From contig NC_091047.1 in NCBI RefSeq assembly GCF_963966145.1, positions 8,432,001 to 8,496,000 on the forward strand: a stretch of 64,000 nucleotides of DNA. Direction: 5' to 3'. A model generated the notes under the pieces. It had not been told where the DNA came from. It searched no databases and saw only the letters and a program-made list of their open reading frames with translations. Below are positions 49,093 to 61,300 of this stretch, piece by piece. The stretch's first letter is position 1. The number at the start of each line of letters is the position of its first letter. A program made the translations under genes and the position numbers. The DNA comes from Tenebrio molitor (taxonomy: Eukaryota > Arthropoda > Insecta > Coleoptera > Tenebrionidae).

Positions 49093-52000
49093 GGTGGTAG
49101 AAAAGACAGTTTTAGGCAGCTTGAAATTTATTTATTGAAGTGACTTAAATTACGATATTTTAGTGTTGATAATGATTAATTTATATAACCCAGGTGTTCA
49201 GGTTACGAAATTAATTCAAAACGTTGGTTTCTGCCGGAGCCAACGCTAATCCAACTCGTGAAGGGAGCTCTTTTAAATTTAGTTTAAATAATTTTTAGTT
49301 ACTGAAAGATCTCAACGTAAACGTAATGCTGTTGCCAATCGGTACAAATTGGCTGGGCCTACTTTTATATGCCATATAAAATATAGACTATAAGTAAATT
49401 TTGTACGGCCATTTTATAAGCAATTTTCTTTTGTAATACGTAACGAACGGCTCAAAACTAGTTCCTTTTGTAGGAGTCTACTCTACTTTTGTTTAGTTAA
49501 TAATGTGATATAATCTTACTTGACTTCTTCAGAAGAAACTGTCCACGATTCAGTATTCTTGCCTTGATTTTTGGTGGGCAAACTCACAAATACTCACTGA
49601 ATATCAGAATTGCATTGGTGATCTCTATTGGCCTTCAACACACCAATAGTTGCCAAAAAGTGTAACGCTGATCATCAACATTTTCAACGATTTTATTTAA
49701 ATATTTATAAACCGTTCTAGAAGAGTACAATCAGTTAATATTTAAATAAAATGGTGATGCCAATTTTTAACTTGTATATACTGTATGTAAAAAGTTCAAT
49801 TGTATTTATTAAATAAATCGATTTTTACATTTTGTATTATTGTACATAAAATGTCAAATATATTTAAATTTTATACATTAGTACTAAATGTAACACATAA
49901 TCTGCTAAAATGCTTTAAAGCAAATTTGTAAGCATAGAGAAACTATAATTTTCTCTATGTTGTAACAGTATTTTTTAACCGCGGTTTCTTTTAGTTATGT
50001 ACATTGATATTACGTTTTAAATTGTACCTTCTACGAAACGTTCTGAAGTTTTTTCCTTTAGTGATGTACGTAATAAAGTGATGTGTGATTAATTGGCTAA
50101 TTGCAGGCATGTTTCAATTTCACTTGCCTTAAAAATCGTTAATGTAACATATTTTACGAATCTTTTTTACTGTAGTAGTAGATAGCTACTTACTATTGTA
50201 ATTTATGTGACTGATATTAAAATATAAGGATCTATATCGATATTCTGCATTTCTTAAAAGCTGCACCCACGAATAACTCATACCTCGCGCTCAGAAATCG
50301 ACTTTGCGAAATGCCACGAGATGGCTCTGGACTCAATAATATTACTCAATCGGTTCGAACAGTAAACTTCAATTCTCTGTTATCACCTGAAATAACAGGT
50401 TGAGTGTCATCTTGATTTTTCCTTTTATATCTAATGTTGATTAAACCAAGAATTCATTTCGTACCGAATGTTTTCCAAAAGTTGTCTGATGTGAAATAAA
50501 GTAAAATTGGTGTTCCACACTTACCTGTCAGTTGTTCGCTTGTTCGTTCCAAGGTAAGGCAGCCCCCTTTTGATCAATTTTTGTTTATTGAAGGAAAACT
50601 ATTGATTTTTAATGAAGTAAGTTTTGGTAACGTGTTATTAATTTTAAAGCGGTCAAATTATTAGTAGCGACAGTCGTGCCGATGGATGCGAATGGCAAAA
50701 TGTGCAAGAAAAGCGAGTCCGTTCCCGATTGTTATTAAATAATGGATTCTAAAAGTATCGTGAGGCTCTGAATATGTTGCTTGACATTATTTAACGAAGG
50801 TTAACTGATTTTGATCATTTCGAGGACAAAATAATTATAAAACGCGTCTCGAGAACGTCCAAGTGATGCTCACATTGCGAATCCTGGTTGAAATTAATTA
50901 ACGCGAAAATTGTGAAGTAAGGTATGTAACAAAACGAATATTAATCCACTTCATAAACAAACAATTAACATAACTGGTTGAGTACACGATATCGCATATT
51001 TCGTTTTTTACACATGTTCTGGTACTGACAGGTTCTCGATGGTTTTTGTTGTTGAAGAGGTACAAAAAGTTACCAGTTACCAGTCGGTGCAGAGATACTC
51101 AGCCTAAGAGCTAATAAAAACCTGTTTCAGGATTTATGTAATCAGGATATTTCGTTCTTACAATGTGTTTTCACGGTCTTGATTCCGATCACCGCCCCCA
51201 GCACTCAAAAGAATACTCATTTCACAACGGAAATAGTTATAAACTCAGAAAATTTTGTTAAGTCAAGCGTAAAATGTAAGTTATGGTCGTGCCGCACACC
51301 TAAAATCTATTCATTTCACTTGATAATAGGATCTTTATTCCATTTAAAATGACAAAATTTCGTACAAATTTTGATTTAATGGTGAATTCCGAATTATTTG
51401 CAGAGGAGCGCTAATAGTTGACGTAAAAAATTTCACAATTTTTTTAAGCGAGCTAAGCATCTCATTTGGACAGTTGCCATCTCAAAGATCTCAGTTTTTC
51501 TCTTTATATCCTGCAGTAAAATTCCCAAATTCTCGTGTCTAATAATTTAGACTTGTTTCTTACCTCCAATATTTCAGAAGAAAATAAGTCTTGCGAAAGT
51601 GGATCATAACGGCTGAAAATAATTTTTGGGATTACGAGCAGCGTTTTTTTAAATCCAAACTCATTTAACCTTGGCCATCGACTATGACGAACCGCTCCAA
51701 TTCTAAACAAAAATAGAAAATTCAAATTTAGCCGAGAACGTAGTAGCTATTGTATGTATAAAGATAGCGAGGAAAGACGGCGATATCGAGTCATTTGAGT
51801 CATCTCGAAAGGTTACACGTGCCTTCTACAGTTTCATCGGTATTATTGCTAAGCTGTAACATTTGTCTTGTAAATTGAGCCGGACAAACAAATCCATTTA
51901 ATTGCCCCGATGCCGCCGTCGTTATTTCCCGGACCTGAATCTTTAAGGACATAATTTTAATTGGGCGTTGTTGATTCGTATGATTATCGCGTGTCGCAAA

Positions 52001-52192
52001 TAAATATCGAGAACGCGTAATGTGAGCAAACAGAGTAATGTGAACTTGTAGCAGGTGTCGAGGTCGTGCCGAACGGAAAACACTGAAGAAGGAAAACGAC
52101 GGCGACGGGGCTTCAGGTACACACGCACGCACCGTCGCTGTGTTAATTGTTTACAACCAACAATAACATGTCACTGAGTTGGCAAAGCGTGA
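49093..52192. other. frazzled 3' UTR and intergenic sequence before ADAT3
   Basis: The first kilobase or more may be 3' UTR; several AATAAA and TTAAATAAAA tracts occur at 49.7-49.9 kb. The rest is AT-rich without repeats that I can pair. The last 150 bases before ADAT3 are more GC-rich and probably promoter. The minus-strand frame at 51800-52132 has no coding character. Confidence 0.45.
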
Positions 52193-53176
52193 ATGAATCG
52201 GTGTGACGTCTTGTCCAAAATGAACGAAGCGAAAAGACTAAAATTAGAAACGACAACAAGACCAACGTTAACCCCGATTCTGGCAGACGATTTAAATAAA
52301 GATCCGCCGCTGGTCGACGTTTACGTGGGGACGATCAAAGATCCCAGAAACACGTCGAAGGTGGTGGTGCGGCTGAATTCAGTTGTGCCAATTCCCGATT
52401 TGATGCACTTGAAGAGGGTCCGCGGAAGGCAGATTTTGCTTTTCCCGAAAGGCGATATCGAGAGGGTCGATGCGCTTTCGGCCCTCAAAGGAAAAGGATT
52501 CGATGCAGATTTGTTGGAAGAGGTGGTTGAAGTAGTTGCAGTTGCACTAGTGCCACCGAAAGTGCGCAAACAATACGATGTTGTCCACAAGCTCTGGCCT
52601 TGCAATTTTCACACCAACTCCTACTTGGAGAGATTGAGCACCAATAGGCTTTTTTCGACGAGCGAGTTGGAGCAACACGGCAAATTTATGAAGATAGCAA
52701 TCGATATCTGTAAAATAGCCGGTGTGAAATGCAGTGCAGTGGTGGTAGATCCAGCGATCAATTCGGTGGTGGGATTCGGGTTCGATCAGAGCGGAGATTA
52801 TCCAACTAAACACTCGGTGATGGTTGCTGTAGACGAGGTGGCAAGGAGTCAGAAAGGTGCAGTCTGGGAGCCGCACAAAGACCACAGCAAGATCGAGACT
52901 TTTATCAGAAAGAAGTACGTCAGTTTGGAGTTTGGTTTTAGTACTTCAAACGAAGGTCCCTACTTGTGCACCGGTTATTCGGTCTACTGTACGTACGAAC
53001 CGTGCATCACTTGTGCCATGGCTTTGGTACACAGCAGGGCCAAGAGAGTGTTCTACGGTGTGAAAAGCGACAAGGGTGCGTTAGGGAGTCTCTGTAAGAT
53101 TCACGTCGTGGATAACCTCAACCATCACTACGAGGCCTTCGCCGGACTGTTGGAAGATGAGTGTCGTGCGTTGTAA
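52193..53176 (+). CDS. Adat3: tRNA-specific adenosine deaminase subunit ADAT3
   Basis: A single exon of 327 codons. The C-terminal half is a CDA-fold deaminase domain. Zinc ligands are His207 and Cys271/Cys274 (EPCITCAMALVHSRAKRVFY). The position that is Glu in active deaminases is Val209 (KHSVMVAVD), the HxV form typical of ADAT3, which is the non-catalytic partner of ADAT2. PYLCTGYSVYCTYEPC and GALGSLCKIHVVDNLNHHYE are family blocks. The N-terminal half matches the ADAT3 tRNA-binding part. With ADAT2 it converts A34 to inosine in tRNA anticodons. A second Met at codon 10 (52220) is an alternative start. The region before the start is more GC-rich. Confidence 0.94.
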   Translation: MNRCDVLSKMNEAKRLKLETTTRPTLTPILADDLNKDPPLVDVYVGTIKDPRNTSKVVVRLNSVVPIPDLMHLKRVRGRQILLFPKGDIERVDALSALKGKGFDADLLEEVVEVVAVALVPPKVRKQYDVVHKLWPCNFHTNSYLERLSTNRLFSTSELEQHGKFMKIAIDICKIAGVKCSAVVVDPAINSVVGFGFDQSGDYPTKHSVMVAVDEVARSQKGAVWEPHKDHSKIETFIRKKYVSLEFGFSTSNEGPYLCTGYSVYCTYEPCITCAMALVHSRAKRVFYGVKSDKGALGSLCKIHVVDNLNHHYEAFAGLLEDECRAL

Positions 53177-56100
53177 TGGCTCGCTATCGTGTAAAATAAT
53201 CGCACCTTTTACGTAAGCTGATAATAGGTTGACGTATGTGTTGAATTTTGTCAACAAGAGCGGAGTGGATACACTACCCTTAATAAGTGTACGAGCCGTT
53301 CGATTAAAATGGCTGATTCCTTGACCTCTATAGTATAGATAGTCGTTAAACTTTTGTTATATGAGATAACGCCTGCTTTGATTAGCGATATTGACAGAAA
53401 CGTTTTATTTCAATAGTTGTGTTATGAATGTGCGGCACTTATTGACGTCGCTATAAATACTGTGTTATTATGGACGTTTCGGTGAGTTTTATTTCAATTT
53501 TAATGAACTGATTGATAAACATCGCCATGACAAATATCACCACCGCATTTGCCAAAATTTCCTTCGAAATCGAACTGCGTTGCAACTCTCAAATGGCAGA
53601 ACTTTTACACGGCACATACTGCCATTAAACGAAATAAGCGATTGTGTGACGACTTTGCAAGCGAATAGGTGTTAAATTATTTTAAATTATGTTATTAGTG
53701 TTACGTAAGAGGACGTTTTACCAGAATGACCGTTATTGTTCGTGTTTAACTTGTTCTTGGGCTTTTAGTATTCAAGAGTGTGTAGATATTTTTCTACAAT
53801 AAAATTGTCGCTTTACATGTATCCCCGTTGCTTAATTTTTATTATGAAACACTTTATTTTTATTAAATGACATTGCAGAATCTGTTTAGAGTTGTAGCTT
53901 AAGATGGTATTATGAGAAATGCAGCACGCTTTTATTTAGCAACAGGATCTTAGGAGTAACTGATAAAATTGTCTCCAGTTCAAAGTTTAGATTTTTAAGT
54001 CGATAGAAATATACATACTAGAATAAAAATAGGAAAGTAGAATGGCGTCGTTGCTACAGTAGCAATTATGCAATTTGGCTAGTAGTAAAACATAAAGAAG
54101 TGTTTATTTAATGCGTGTTGTTGACATGTGTATTGTGAAGTTGCAGTCGAATAAAGTCCAGTTACAAATATTGTATTTGCTTATTGTGTTGGTAAAAGTC
54201 GTTGAGAAAAATAGTTTCAGTTGAATTATTTCATTTTAGTTTATTAATGGGGCTTCTTTCTTACGGTCACGTTAAAAATGTCAAGTGACATTACATTTGT
54301 TCGACACTGAAATTGAATAAGAGCTTCATTGGCATTGGCACGATCAATATGAACGGAAAATGTAATTTATAATGTTAAGAAGAGGAAGCACTAAAGCTTA
54401 ATAATAAAAATCAATAAAATCCATTTCTCTTGTCTACCTAAATCAACTGTCTAATTAGAAATCATTGTGGAAAGTGGGTGTTGACAGTATTTCGAGGATC
54501 AGAAAGCATAATGATGTTTTTCATCATCTTGAAAATCCATAGATCACAATATCACGTTTAAGGTAGCGAAAAAAATTCAAAGTCAAGGTTAACAGACCTT
54601 ATCTTTCTGAAGTAAGATGTAACATCATTTTGTGAATTAGCAGCTGCTAAAGCGTTCATAAAAATGTGTCATTATTGCTTTATTTGCAGTTTACTACATT
54701 TCTCGTAAAAACTACAAAACTAATTCTATATTAAATGTGAAACAGGTTTAATACAATTTACAACAAAAGTCTAATAGCTAGTTACAAATTGTTTTCATTG
54801 TATGAGGTATGTATTTGTATATATTTTTAATACCCACTTTACGAGGCCTTAATTGCTGCGATCTTTTTTTCACTCTTCATATTCTGACAAAAATAACACT
54901 ACCTAATACCTAATCAAAAGAAAGTTAACACATAACTACATACTTAAGTTGGCAGCCAATGTTTTTTGTTCATTGTTTAGAAAGTGAAAGTATAAATTAC
55001 GGCTGTACGGCTTAACTGAAGTTAACCAGTTAAAGCGGTTAACTTGATTAATTATCTGATGATTAAACCGCTCAAAAAATTAACCAGTCAATCTATTTGC
55101 CTAGTTAATTGGCTTAACCGGTTAAACGTTATAACCTGGTTAATTAGCTGATGGTTAGTTAAGCCCGTTATGGTCTAATAGTGAACTTAGTTAATTAAGT
55201 ATTGGTCAATAAGAATAATTGTACATAAATGTACATACATATTATTTTCTGTTCAATTCATAATCAATTAATTAAATTAAGCAACCAAATAGGTTTCTTT
55301 GGTCGTTTTAGTTCCTTTTCTGATTTGGCTTTTTAACCGGTTTAACCATCAGCTAATTAACTAAGTTAACTGGTTAAACCACTTAAACCGTGCTGTAGCC
55401 CTAGTTTAAATCAAAGGGAAAACTGTAGTTTTACATAAGCCACTTTTGAAATGTAATTTTTCTAACTCGGAGACCACATTTACGTACATTGTTGTTTATG
55501 GTTTACATTAGTTGATGTGTGATTATGAGCTTTTTTGTTTATTTAATAAATTATTGAATACTAATGTTAGCTTGTTTTGGAAGGTTGTACCTGAAAATAT
55601 TGTGTTTACCCACACGTACACAATAACTGATAATTGTAATGAAATATGATATTGGTTCTAATTTAAAAAAAGAATCGTTTCAATCGATCCGTTCTGCTTC
55701 CAACATTTATTTGCATGCGTCATTGACTTTCACAGATGATAATCTTTATTACAACTTTAGAAATTCAAAAATCGGACGAATCCTTACATAATCTTTTATA
55801 ATTTAAGGCTTTGGTACCATTACAGGGAAAACGTACATTGGGGTTATAAAAAGATCCGTTTAATCTGTTGTCGACTTTTAAAACCGACATTTTGTGGCTA
55901 TTACAATTGATACTCGAGATAATAATTGATAAAACTTGAAAAATAATTGCACTGGAATGATCATCTTAAGGTGTATATTTTTATTGGGCATAATTTTTTG
56001 AATTACTAAATTATAATTCTAACAGATCAAAACTCAACCAAACTGACAATGAACAAAGTAGGTACGTACATATATTCTTTTTGTTCTACAATAAGTACAT

Positions 56101-58365
56101 GGATTAGTTTAGAAATACACGACTAACGTTGATGAAAACATTTTTAACTCCTCGCGAATCCAATTTTAGCAATTAAGCAGATACACATGTTCGCCTGTTT
56201 TTACTTAAGCCTGTACCGGGTATATTTCCACGTTATAGACGAGAATATAAATATAGAAAGAATATAAATGTACGTGGCGACAAAAATGTAACAAAGTGCA
56301 TTTGCATGATGTCCCCAATTGCTTTAAATAGTTTTGTTTATTTACAAATTGCTTTATTTTATTAACAAAATGCTGTTGCTCCATTTGAAATTATCCGATT
56401 ATGGAGTGACATCAAGTGAATCATATTCGACGTACCAAGAAGAAATTGAGCTGTTCACTTGTCAATTCGCAATGGAACTTTTCTTGATCTTGATCCATTA
56501 ATTTTAATGAAATGAACAAATTCCGCCAACTGTAGCCATCATCTGACGCAGATGTTTGTCATGCGTATTTTTTTATTAATTTATGTCTTTTTAATATAAA
56601 ATTATTGCGTAATAACTACATAATCGTAGAAATGTATTTTTTTACATGTGAATTGGCGTTTTTTAATTTGTAATGAGGATGTGCGTGCGTGCCTCGACTT
56701 TATCATATTTTTACCATCCGATGTCCTAGATTTTCACGAAAACAAAGGTGAATTTCGAACGTTACTTGTTCCTTTCCAAAATGACCATCCAAATTTTGTG
56801 CGAACACTAGACACCACCGGCCAGACTACAAAACTCGTAAAATATTTGGCAACGAAATTTATTTCGGAGTAAATTTAGAAAAACGTCACACATTACTATT
56901 TCTGAATGGAATTGTACCTACGTACGTCTTGCGTGGCGATGACGTCCTAATTTAACGTGGTTAAAACTTAAAAAAAAGCGAAAAGGCGTCATTGTAAATT
57001 TCAATTTCGCATAGTTTGCACTCTTTAGAAGTAAAAAGTTTGTACATATTTGAAAGTTGGGAAAAATAGGGAAAAAATGTTTTCATTTTTGTCGTACAAA
57101 ATGAATCTATTTTTTTCTGAGTACAAAGTTTATTTCTGAAAATAAAAAAAAACTGAAATTGAAGAGAACGCGAGAGACAGACGGTGTTGTTGTGTCAGTC
57201 ACATTTTTCTTTGTGCGTATTGGAAATATTGTATTTTGAGTTGGTAGATAAATATAAAAATATGTAAATATGTATTTGTTATGACTACATAAACTAATGT
57301 CAGGAATCGAAACGTGATTGTAAATTTGTACATAACATGAAAATGGAAAGCTTCTGTTTATCGGTGTACTTCCAGAACGTAGCTTTAAGTGTATTTGTGT
57401 GGCTTTGTTTTACTTTTATAGACTTGGTAAATTGATATTGTATCATTGTTGAATTGAATAAATATTGAATCGTTTTTTGTTTGTTGCAGAATCTGAATGC
57501 ATTCAAGGTTTTATCGTAACCCTTCGATTGTTTTGTTGAAACCATCGTCAGCAGATCCGTTCAAGTTACCGAGAAGATTCGGTTTTTGGATACCGAAAAG
57601 GGAGAAGAAACGGGGTTTAATTTAAGTAATAATCGGAAATACTCGTCGTTAAAGGACAAACAAAAGAGACGCGCGAGGAGAGAGTTCGAGGGTACGCCAC
57701 ACAACCAACTCGATTAAGCCGGAGCCGAGAAGCAACAATTAATAAGAAAAAAATACTTTGCTATTTGCTGTGTAAATTGAGCCCAATTTAAGTAATTCAA
57801 CAATTGATGGAACACAAGCCGTTGTTTAAACAAGGTCCCCGTCAGTTCTGAAACGACAGTCTTGTAAGGCGCTACCGCTGGATCGGGAACCTCTGTGAAA
57901 ATTTCCACCAATAGTAAAGTGCGATTTGACTCGCTGGTGCATGAGAACCGGATGAATAACATCTTGAATGACGAACGATTACCGAGAGTGATAGCATTCG
58001 CCAAAACGGCTAAATACCAAAAACTAACCTGAGGAGTTGGTTGTGTGTTCGGTGGAGTGCGCCCTTGAGCAGAAGGGGTTGACTGTTAAATTAATCGTGT
58101 AATAAATGGATATTGAATCGTACCACTTGCAAAATAAAATGTTAACGATCGACAACAGCTTACTTCAAAATCACCGTCAGAGAGAAACCACCGGGATCAA
58201 GAAATTGTACAATTCGTTCTTTGTTATGTTCTAAAAAATCGTGAAAAATCGCTAATCCAGGACTAATTTCGTTAGAAAAGTAGGTAGATTTCCAGATTTT
58301 TGTATTTAACAAAAAAATAGTAGTAAACAGTTCGGGGGCTTTCGGGTCGCGAGAGTTGCTGTATT
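53177..58365. other. 5.2-kb intergenic region between ADAT3 and gemini
   Basis: AT-rich non-coding sequence. It contains one 400-bp inverted-repeat element (55001-55400). The 57.1-58.3 kb part is richer in GC-containing motifs and probably holds the gemini promoter and 5' UTR. Short frames in it look non-coding. Confidence 0.45.
55001..55400. mobile_element. inverted-repeat element rich in TTAACC/GGTTAA
   Basis: GGCTGTACGGCTTAACTGAA then GTTAACCAGTTAAAGCGGTT at the left is matched, with gaps, inverted at the right (AACTAAGTTAACTGGTTAAA then CCACTTAAACCGTGCTGTAG). The inner arms hold GCTGATGGTTAG/AACCATCAGC. AACCGGTT occurs at 55116-55123 and 55335-55342. Family unknown; no coding frame. Confidence 0.72.
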
Positions 58366-61300
58366 ATGGATTACCAGTTGTACGATAATTCGAATATTTT
58401 GCTGAACAGCGACGGTAGCATGGATAATAACGACGAGTATTTCGATTGGAACCCTCTCAAAATCAACGAGGATCACGCTGAAAACGGTCAAGTTTCCAAC
58501 GTGAGACAGACACGCAAACGGAAATTGCCCTCCATCGAGGCGAGCCCTTCGAAAATCAAACAGGCCCCCAGTTACAAAGCTGTCCAGGATCCACTCGCGA
58601 TCGACGAGAAACACAACCAAAAAAAGGCCCCTGCGCAAAATGGTAGGTGTAATGCATCTGGCGAATGTCTGGTCTTTTAATTAATAATCGGCAATTAACA
58701 GGACTCGTCTTGCCTTTTCATTAACGTTTTAACTTGACTTTGACAATTAAAGAATGAAAAAGTTTTCTAGGAACACGAAACGTCGACTGAAATTTTTACG
58801 ATATCCTTTTAAAAAAAATTCACCCATTTTAGTTTGAGATCGTTAGCGTATGGCGTAATTTTTATTCCTATGCCGCAGTGATTTATGGGAAATTTATATA
58901 TTAAAAAGAGACAATATTTGGCTTGTATCCAAAGTTCAAATTGAAGTAGAGTGGACCATAAAACAGCAACATTTACTTTTCTTGCTTTTATTTGAGTTGT
59001 TGATTATAAATAACAAAATTATTGTGTTCCTGTCAGCAAGAATAGCCAGAAGTTGTTTTGTATTTTTATCTTCGCTCTACTTTCGTAGTTATAATTTGCC
59101 GTCCATAAAATCAAAATTGGTTAGTAGATGAAATTTTTACAGTTATTGAAGCAGTATTGTACAAAAAGTACCACCAAGTATTATTACAAAAAGTAATCTT
59201 CTGTAATCACTGATTTTTTATGAATAGGTTTTTAACGAAAGATGAAATTTTTCTGTTCTTTTAATTTCAAAATGAAAAAAGAGAACTTTGTAATTTCAAA
59301 TTTCTTCCTATGTTGGTCCTTCGTTTCGGAGATAATTTGTATTATCACAGTGATATTTTTTGAAATACTGGTTCAGAGTGTGATAATTAGAAATTTGTTT
59401 AAGTGTCAAAATATTTACATAAGTTCTGAAATATTTCGAGGATAACTCGGACAGTTATCATTTTTGGACTTTTCTCAATGAACTGCATAAGGTTGGTAAT
59501 TTGGAAATTGATTTCTTAATCACCAGAAATGCCATGTGATCGGAAAAAATCAAGTACAGCGATGTTGGTATGCTGTATTTGACAACCGTCGACTTTCTCT
59601 ATTATAGGTTAGAAGACCTAAGTAACGGGTGTTCAAATGAAAAGTTCATCAAGTTGGCTATGACTTTTTGATGAAGGAAGATAGAGCGAAAAAGGAATGA
59701 TGTCTTCTTTGACAGATGTCACTTTTGTTTCTGCGACTTTCGTCAAATTAAGAGGTTCTGTATTCAATGTTACCAAACATGTAGCCAGAGACATGCCCTG
59801 TTGCCCTGCTCTAATTATAACCCTTTTTGATAACCTGGCACTCACATTACATTAAAACAAATTTATTCAAACCTTAACCTGGTCGTAACCTATAAAAAAA
59901 AATTGCTTTTGTCACTGATCTTGTACGACGTACCTACTTCATGTTGTGAAAAATTCAAAGGCTACTTGATGAACTTTTCAACTGAACACTCGATATGATT
60001 CTTGACAACAGCAATATGTACCGAGCGATCATTTAAAAAATAAATCGAGTTGGCTTTGGAGCCTATGCTATAGCATGGGTTGCCATAGGTAACACGCCGA
60101 CTCGATTTATTTTTTAATTGATCGCACCGTATTTAAATTAGTGCTGCCAACTGAACCGTGACTGTCATGGCTTACTCGATTTACTTTTTAAATCGGACGG
60201 GACGGTATAACGTTTCCAAAAACATCATTATAATCTGTACTGTCAATAGATATTAGTAAAAAAGATTGTTATCATTTATTTTATCGTTACGATATTTACA
60301 CAATTTTAAACAATAGATGAAGTGTACCAGATTATTACATATTTTTATAGAAGAAACTGACATCGATTTAATCATCTGATGTTAGGTCATGTAATCAGTT
60401 GTACGTCTTCGCTTGCTATTGAAATATTTCTAGACCATAAAGATAAGATTTAACGAATGTGACTGAGGTAGACACGATGTTGGTTTCGTCGAGTTTCTTT
60501 TTCTTTTTTTATTAGGAAATAAAAGGTACAGTGAAAGCTTTTATTACGAATAGACTCATTCAGCGATGCTTATTATGTGACTGACACTCTGGTCAAGTGT
60601 ACATTAAACAAATATTTAAAACAAATTAATCTTGTCATCTCTTCTCCGAAAAACCCAACAAACATCAATGTCGTAGATAATGTTTTCAAAATTCTCAGAA
60701 ATATTGAATAATACATTGAGCTAAGTTGTTGAAAAAAACGTATCCAATAAATGAACCAAAAATTTGTTTCTCGATTAAAAATTACATGGTTAGCTTCATT
60801 TACAACTTTAATCAGTATTTCTTGGAATTTTCAAAATACTATGCATCGAGTTAGTTTAAAAATTATTCTAAATCATTAATTTCAAGTTTATAGCACTCAA
60901 TGCAGAGTGAACGCTTATTTTCCTGAGTTACTTTAGAAAAACAAGAGTATTTTCACTGTGTAAATTATAATGAGGGTTATTAGGTTATTTATTTGTCCAT
61001 TTGAAAACAGCACGGGGGCGGGAGTGGTATAAATATTGAGTACGTAAAACAAATCATGTACAGTTATTTATCGTAGAATAGTGTCAAAGCTTTCCATTTT
61101 TCCCACCCCAAAGAATGGCAGTTCATTATGAAAAGTTTTCATAAACACACAATCTTCGGAATGTTTTGAAAACAACTTGTTTGTGCACTGTTAAATTAAT
61201 ACAGCTTTAAGGCAGGTTCTGTGCTCCGAGGAATATCGTGGTAAAATGAGTAGGTGTATTTGTTTGCTGTAAAATAACGCATTTAATGTCGTCGGCTTCT

